A stretch of DNA of 8,578 bases, taken from Croceicoccus sp. Its GTDB lineage: Bacteria; Pseudomonadota; Alphaproteobacteria; Sphingomonadales; Sphingomonadaceae. Under the pieces are notes generated by a model, which did not search any database, had not been told where the DNA came from, and saw only the letters and a list, made by a program, of their open reading frames with translations. Where the stretch lies: positions 1 to 8,578 of the forward strand of contig JAPYSD010000120.1 in assembly GCA_029936705.1 (NCBI GenBank), written 5' to 3'. The position numbers were made by a program, and so were the translations under genes. Below are positions 6,885-8,578 of the stretch, piece after piece (within the stretch, counting starts at the first letter, position 1; the number at the start of each line of letters is the position of its first letter).

Positions 6885-7042
6885 TTTACGGGCGACCTTT
6901 CTTTCGCGTGCTGCGCCGTCGTTAGGCGCAGCGGGGCTTGCATGGCAAGCGGTCGCGCCTGGGTCGAAGAATTGGCGGAGGGGCCAGTGAGAAGTTCGAT
7001 TGCTATTCGCGGCGATTGCCGCTTGTGCGGGCGCGACCCGTC
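6885..7042. promoter_or_regulatory. Divergent promoter region between oxygenase operon and MarR gene
   Basis: This 158 bp spacer holds three perfect inverted repeats. The first has 8-base arms GCTGCGCC/GGCGCAGC at 6910-6917 and 6925-6932, with a 7-base centre. The second is GCTTGC-ATG-GCAAGC at 6936-6950. The third is GCGGC-GATT-GCCGC at 7009-7022. The first two lie next to each other, 25-65 bases upstream of the oxygenase start codon. An AAAGG ribosome-binding site precedes the oxygenase GTG. The MarR gene has no clear Shine-Dalgarno sequence before ATG 7043. Promoter boxes are not assigned. Confidence 0.55.
6936..6950. promoter_or_regulatory. Candidate MarR operator (GCTTGC-N3-GCAAGC)
   Basis: A perfect 15-base dyad with a TTGC/GCAA core, in the spacer between a MarR-family gene and the divergent operon. 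MarR dimers usually bind short palindromes of about this size near their own promoter. Assigning this site to the adjacent regulator is inference from position and symmetry. Confidence 0.4.
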
Positions 7043-7501
7043 ATGAGCCCGGCGCTCTGCCTGTCCCGCTTCCTGCCCTATCGCCTTTCGATCACGTCGA
7101 ACGCGATCAGCCAGCGCATCGCGATGGAATATCGCGCGCGTTTCGACCTCAAGGTGCCGGAATGGCGCGTGATGGCGGTGCTGGGCGATGTCGGGCCGCT
7201 GACGCAGCGGCAGCTGGTCGGTGCGACCTTCATGGACAAGGTCGCCGTCAACCGCGCGTGCAAGGTGCTGGTCGAACAGGAACTGGTGATGCGCCATCCC
7301 AACAGCCTCGACGGAAGGTCGCACCTGCTCGAGCTGACGCAGGAAGGCCGCGACATCCATGCGCAGGTGATGCCACTTGCGCTGAAGATGGAGGAGGAGA
7401 TCCTCGCCTGCCTGAGCGCCAAGGAACTGAGCGAATTCAGCAAGACGCTGGACAAGCTGTTCGCGCAGGTGCGCGACATGGATCCCGATAGCGAGGACTG
7501 A
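7043..7501 (+). CDS. MarR-family winged helix-turn-helix transcriptional regulator
   Basis: A 152-residue dimeric DNA-binding regulator. The N-terminal helix (LSRFLPYRLSITSNAISQRI, 8-26) forms part of the dimer interface. 'VPEWRVMAVLG' (38-48) is a very common core of this family in alphaproteobacteria. The winged helix follows: LTQRQLV (53-59), recognition helix about 65-81 (DKVAVNRACKVLVEQEL), and a wing with the conserved DGR at 90-92. The C-terminal helices (102-146) complete the dimer interface. ATG 7043 is chosen because the family pattern begins directly after it; no strong ribosome-binding site is seen, and GTG 7025 is an in-frame alternative. It is divergent from the oxygenase operon and a likely repressor of itself and of that operon, based only on position. 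I cannot name the effector. Confidence 0.92.
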   Translation: MSPALCLSRFLPYRLSITSNAISQRIAMEYRARFDLKVPEWRVMAVLGDVGPLTQRQLVGATFMDKVAVNRACKVLVEQELVMRHPNSLDGRSHLLELTQEGRDIHAQVMPLALKMEEEILACLSAKELSEFSKTLDKLFAQVRDMDPDSED

Positions 7502-7562
7502 GGCGTCGGGCTCCGCCAGCTTGCCCCACGGGTGCGGACAGCTAACCCCCTGACTGGACTGT

Positions 7563-7597
7563 CGGGTTGAGGGTGCCCTCTTGGCACGCCGAACCCG
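7563..7597. other. Two-part hairpin in the spacer after the MarR gene
   Basis: CGGGTT (7563-7568) pairs with AACCCG (7592-7597). Inside it, GTGCC (7573-7577) pairs with GGCAC (7583-7587), extendable by two G-C pairs past a bulged G. No T-run follows on either strand, so it is not a standard intrinsic terminator. The rest of the 179 bp spacer (7502-7680) holds no credible gene; its other notable element is the terminator at 7621-7660. Confidence 0.4.
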
Positions 7598-7620
7598 CTC
7601 GCCTTCTGACACCGCGCACG

Positions 7621-7660
7621 AAAAAGGGCGGCGCCGGTTGCCCGGTGCCGCCCCGTTTCT
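7621..7660 (-). terminator. Intrinsic terminator of the tadC operon, probably bidirectional
   Basis: GGGCGGC (7626-7632) pairs with GCCGCCC (7647-7653) and CCGG (7634-7637) with CCGG (7642-7645). On the minus strand the loop is GCAA (GNRA) and the stem, with one A-C mismatch, is followed directly by five T. On the plus strand the same position is a G-U pair and the tail is CGTTTCT. It lies between converging genes and probably serves both, more strongly for tadC. Confidence 0.88.
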
Positions 7661-7680
7661 CCGGCGCAGGGCCAGCTGCC

Positions 7681-8578
7681 TTACAGCATCGCGTCCGAGA
7701 TCGAGCAGGCCGCCGGGCCAAGGATCACGATGAACAGCACCGGCAGGATGAACAGGATCAGCGGCACGGTCATGATCGCGGGCAGGCGCGCGGCCTTTTC
7801 CTCGGCGCGCATCATGCGCTCGTTGCGGAATTCCGCCGACAGCACGCGCAGCGCCGAGGCGAGCGGCGTACCGTAGCGTTCGGTCTGCACCATGGTGGTG
7901 GTCACGCCCTTCATCGCTTCCAGGTCGACGCGGTAGGTCAGGTTCTCGAACGCCATGCGGCGCTCGGTCAGGAAGGACAGCTCGATCGAGGTCAGTGCGA
8001 ATTCGTCGGCCAGTTCCGGATAGGCGCGGCCCAGTTCGCGGGCGACGCGGTTGAAGGCGGCATCGACGGTCAGGCCCGCCTCGGCGCAGATGACCAGCAG
8101 GTCGAGCGCGTCGGGAAGCCCCTTGCGGATCGCGTCGGTGCGCTTGGTGATCATGTTCTTGAGATACATGCCCGGGCCGTAATAGCCCGCCGCCAGGCTG
8201 GCCGCGAAGGCGGCAAGGCGCTTCATCGGGCCCCAGTCGGGATAGGTGTCCGTCCAGTAGACCACCGTGGCGACGATCAGGCCGAAGACGACCGGCAGCA
8301 CCAGCCGCGCGGCGACCACCACATAGGCCAGTTCCTTGCGGCGGATGCCGCTCTGCATCAGCTTCTGCTCGATCTCCTTGATCTGGCTGTCCTGCAGCAT
8401 CGAGAAGCGCGCCAGATAGTCGCGCACCTTGTCGGTCAGGTCGGTCTTGCGGCGCAGCGTGCGGCGCTTGACCTGCGCCTCGGTCATGAGGCCGAGCTTC
8501 AGCTCCTCGCGCCGGGCGTTCAGCGATTTGACGCGCTTGGCCATCGGGTCGCGCACGGTCAGTGCGGCATAGATCGCC
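7681..8578 (-). CDS. tadC: Tad/Flp pilus inner-membrane platform protein TadC (5' end outside window)
   Basis: The 298 visible residues belong to a type II secretion system F-domain protein. In Tad systems TadC partners TadB in the inner membrane as the platform on which the CpaF/TadA ATPase acts to assemble Flp pili. The visible part has a basic cytoplasmic segment (PMAKRVKSLNARREEL and on to about residue 80), membrane segments near 85-107 and 121-139, the cytoplasmic F domain from about 157 (LPDALDLLVICAEAGLTVDAAF, later TERYGTPLASALRVLSAEFR) and a C-terminal membrane segment at about 266-290. The frame stays open to the window edge (AIYAALTV before the GTG at 8556). TadC proteins normally have a membrane segment before this region, so the true start is beyond the window and GTG 8556 is not the start. 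The gene is followed by a strong terminator, so it ends its operon. Confidence 0.93.
   Translation of the reverse strand, partial: AIYAALTVRDPMAKRVKSLNARREELKLGLMTEAQVKRRTLRRKTDLTDKVRDYLARFSMLQDSQIKEIEQKLMQSGIRRKELAYVVVAARLVLPVVFGLIVATVVYWTDTYPDWGPMKRLAAFAASLAAGYYGPGMYLKNMITKRTDAIRKGLPDALDLLVICAEAGLTVDAAFNRVARELGRAYPELADEFALTSIELSFLTERRMAFENLTYRVDLEAMKGVTTTMVQTERYGTPLASALRVLSAEFRNERMMRAEEKAARLPAIMTVPLILFILPVLFIVILGPAACSISDAML

Noticed and set aside
6860..7612. A 250-codon minus-strand frame opposite the MarR gene
   Set aside because: It runs through the divergent promoter region and the MarR winged helix and shows no domain of its own.
8554..8556. GTG at 8556 as the start of tadC
   Set aside because: The frame is open to the window edge and the residues before the GTG continue the usual TadC pattern after its first membrane segment.

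Overview
The window looks like chromosomal DNA from an alphaproteobacterium of the order Sphingomonadales (Sphingomonas, Novosphingobium or Erythrobacter type). The grounds are high GC, two sphingomonad-style TonB-dependent receptors with the 'VVTGSRI' box, a TadC pilus protein and a MarR regulator with the motif 'VPEWRVMAVLG'. This assignment rests on recognised protein style, not on a marker gene. I see no rRNA, tRNA, CRISPR array, insertion sequence or attachment site.

Left part (1-1396): the 5' end of a TonB-dependent receptor gene runs leftwards out of the window from 400, with a structured leader. Behind it on the same strand is a small exported protein of unknown function (588-1151). 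A 245 bp divergent spacer then holds the promoter region and leader of the second receptor.

Centre (1397-4476): a complete 988-residue TonB-dependent receptor on the plus strand, ending in an aromatic residue as outer-membrane barrels do and followed by a strong intrinsic terminator. It converges on the next operon.

Right centre (4477-7501): two minus-strand genes joined by a GTGA stop/start overlap. They encode a stand-alone 2-oxoglutarate/Fe(II) oxygenase of prolyl-4-hydroxylase type, then a TPR protein with a C-terminal domain of the 'putative 2OG-Fe(II) oxygenase' family. A divergent MarR-family regulator (7043-7501) lies across a 158 bp spacer containing two perfect dyads, a natural arrangement for local control.

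Right edge (7502-8578): a gene-free spacer with an extended hairpin and a likely bidirectional terminator, then the 3' part of tadC of a Tad/Flp pilus operon, whose 5' end is outside the window.

The most interesting unit is the coupled oxygenase pair beside TonB-dependent receptors. Similar dyads of the form GTTRC-N4/6-GYAAC occur upstream of both receptors and just inside the first oxygenase gene. This hints, without proof, at shared regulation of outer-membrane uptake and a hydroxylation step. Substrates cannot be read from the sequence.
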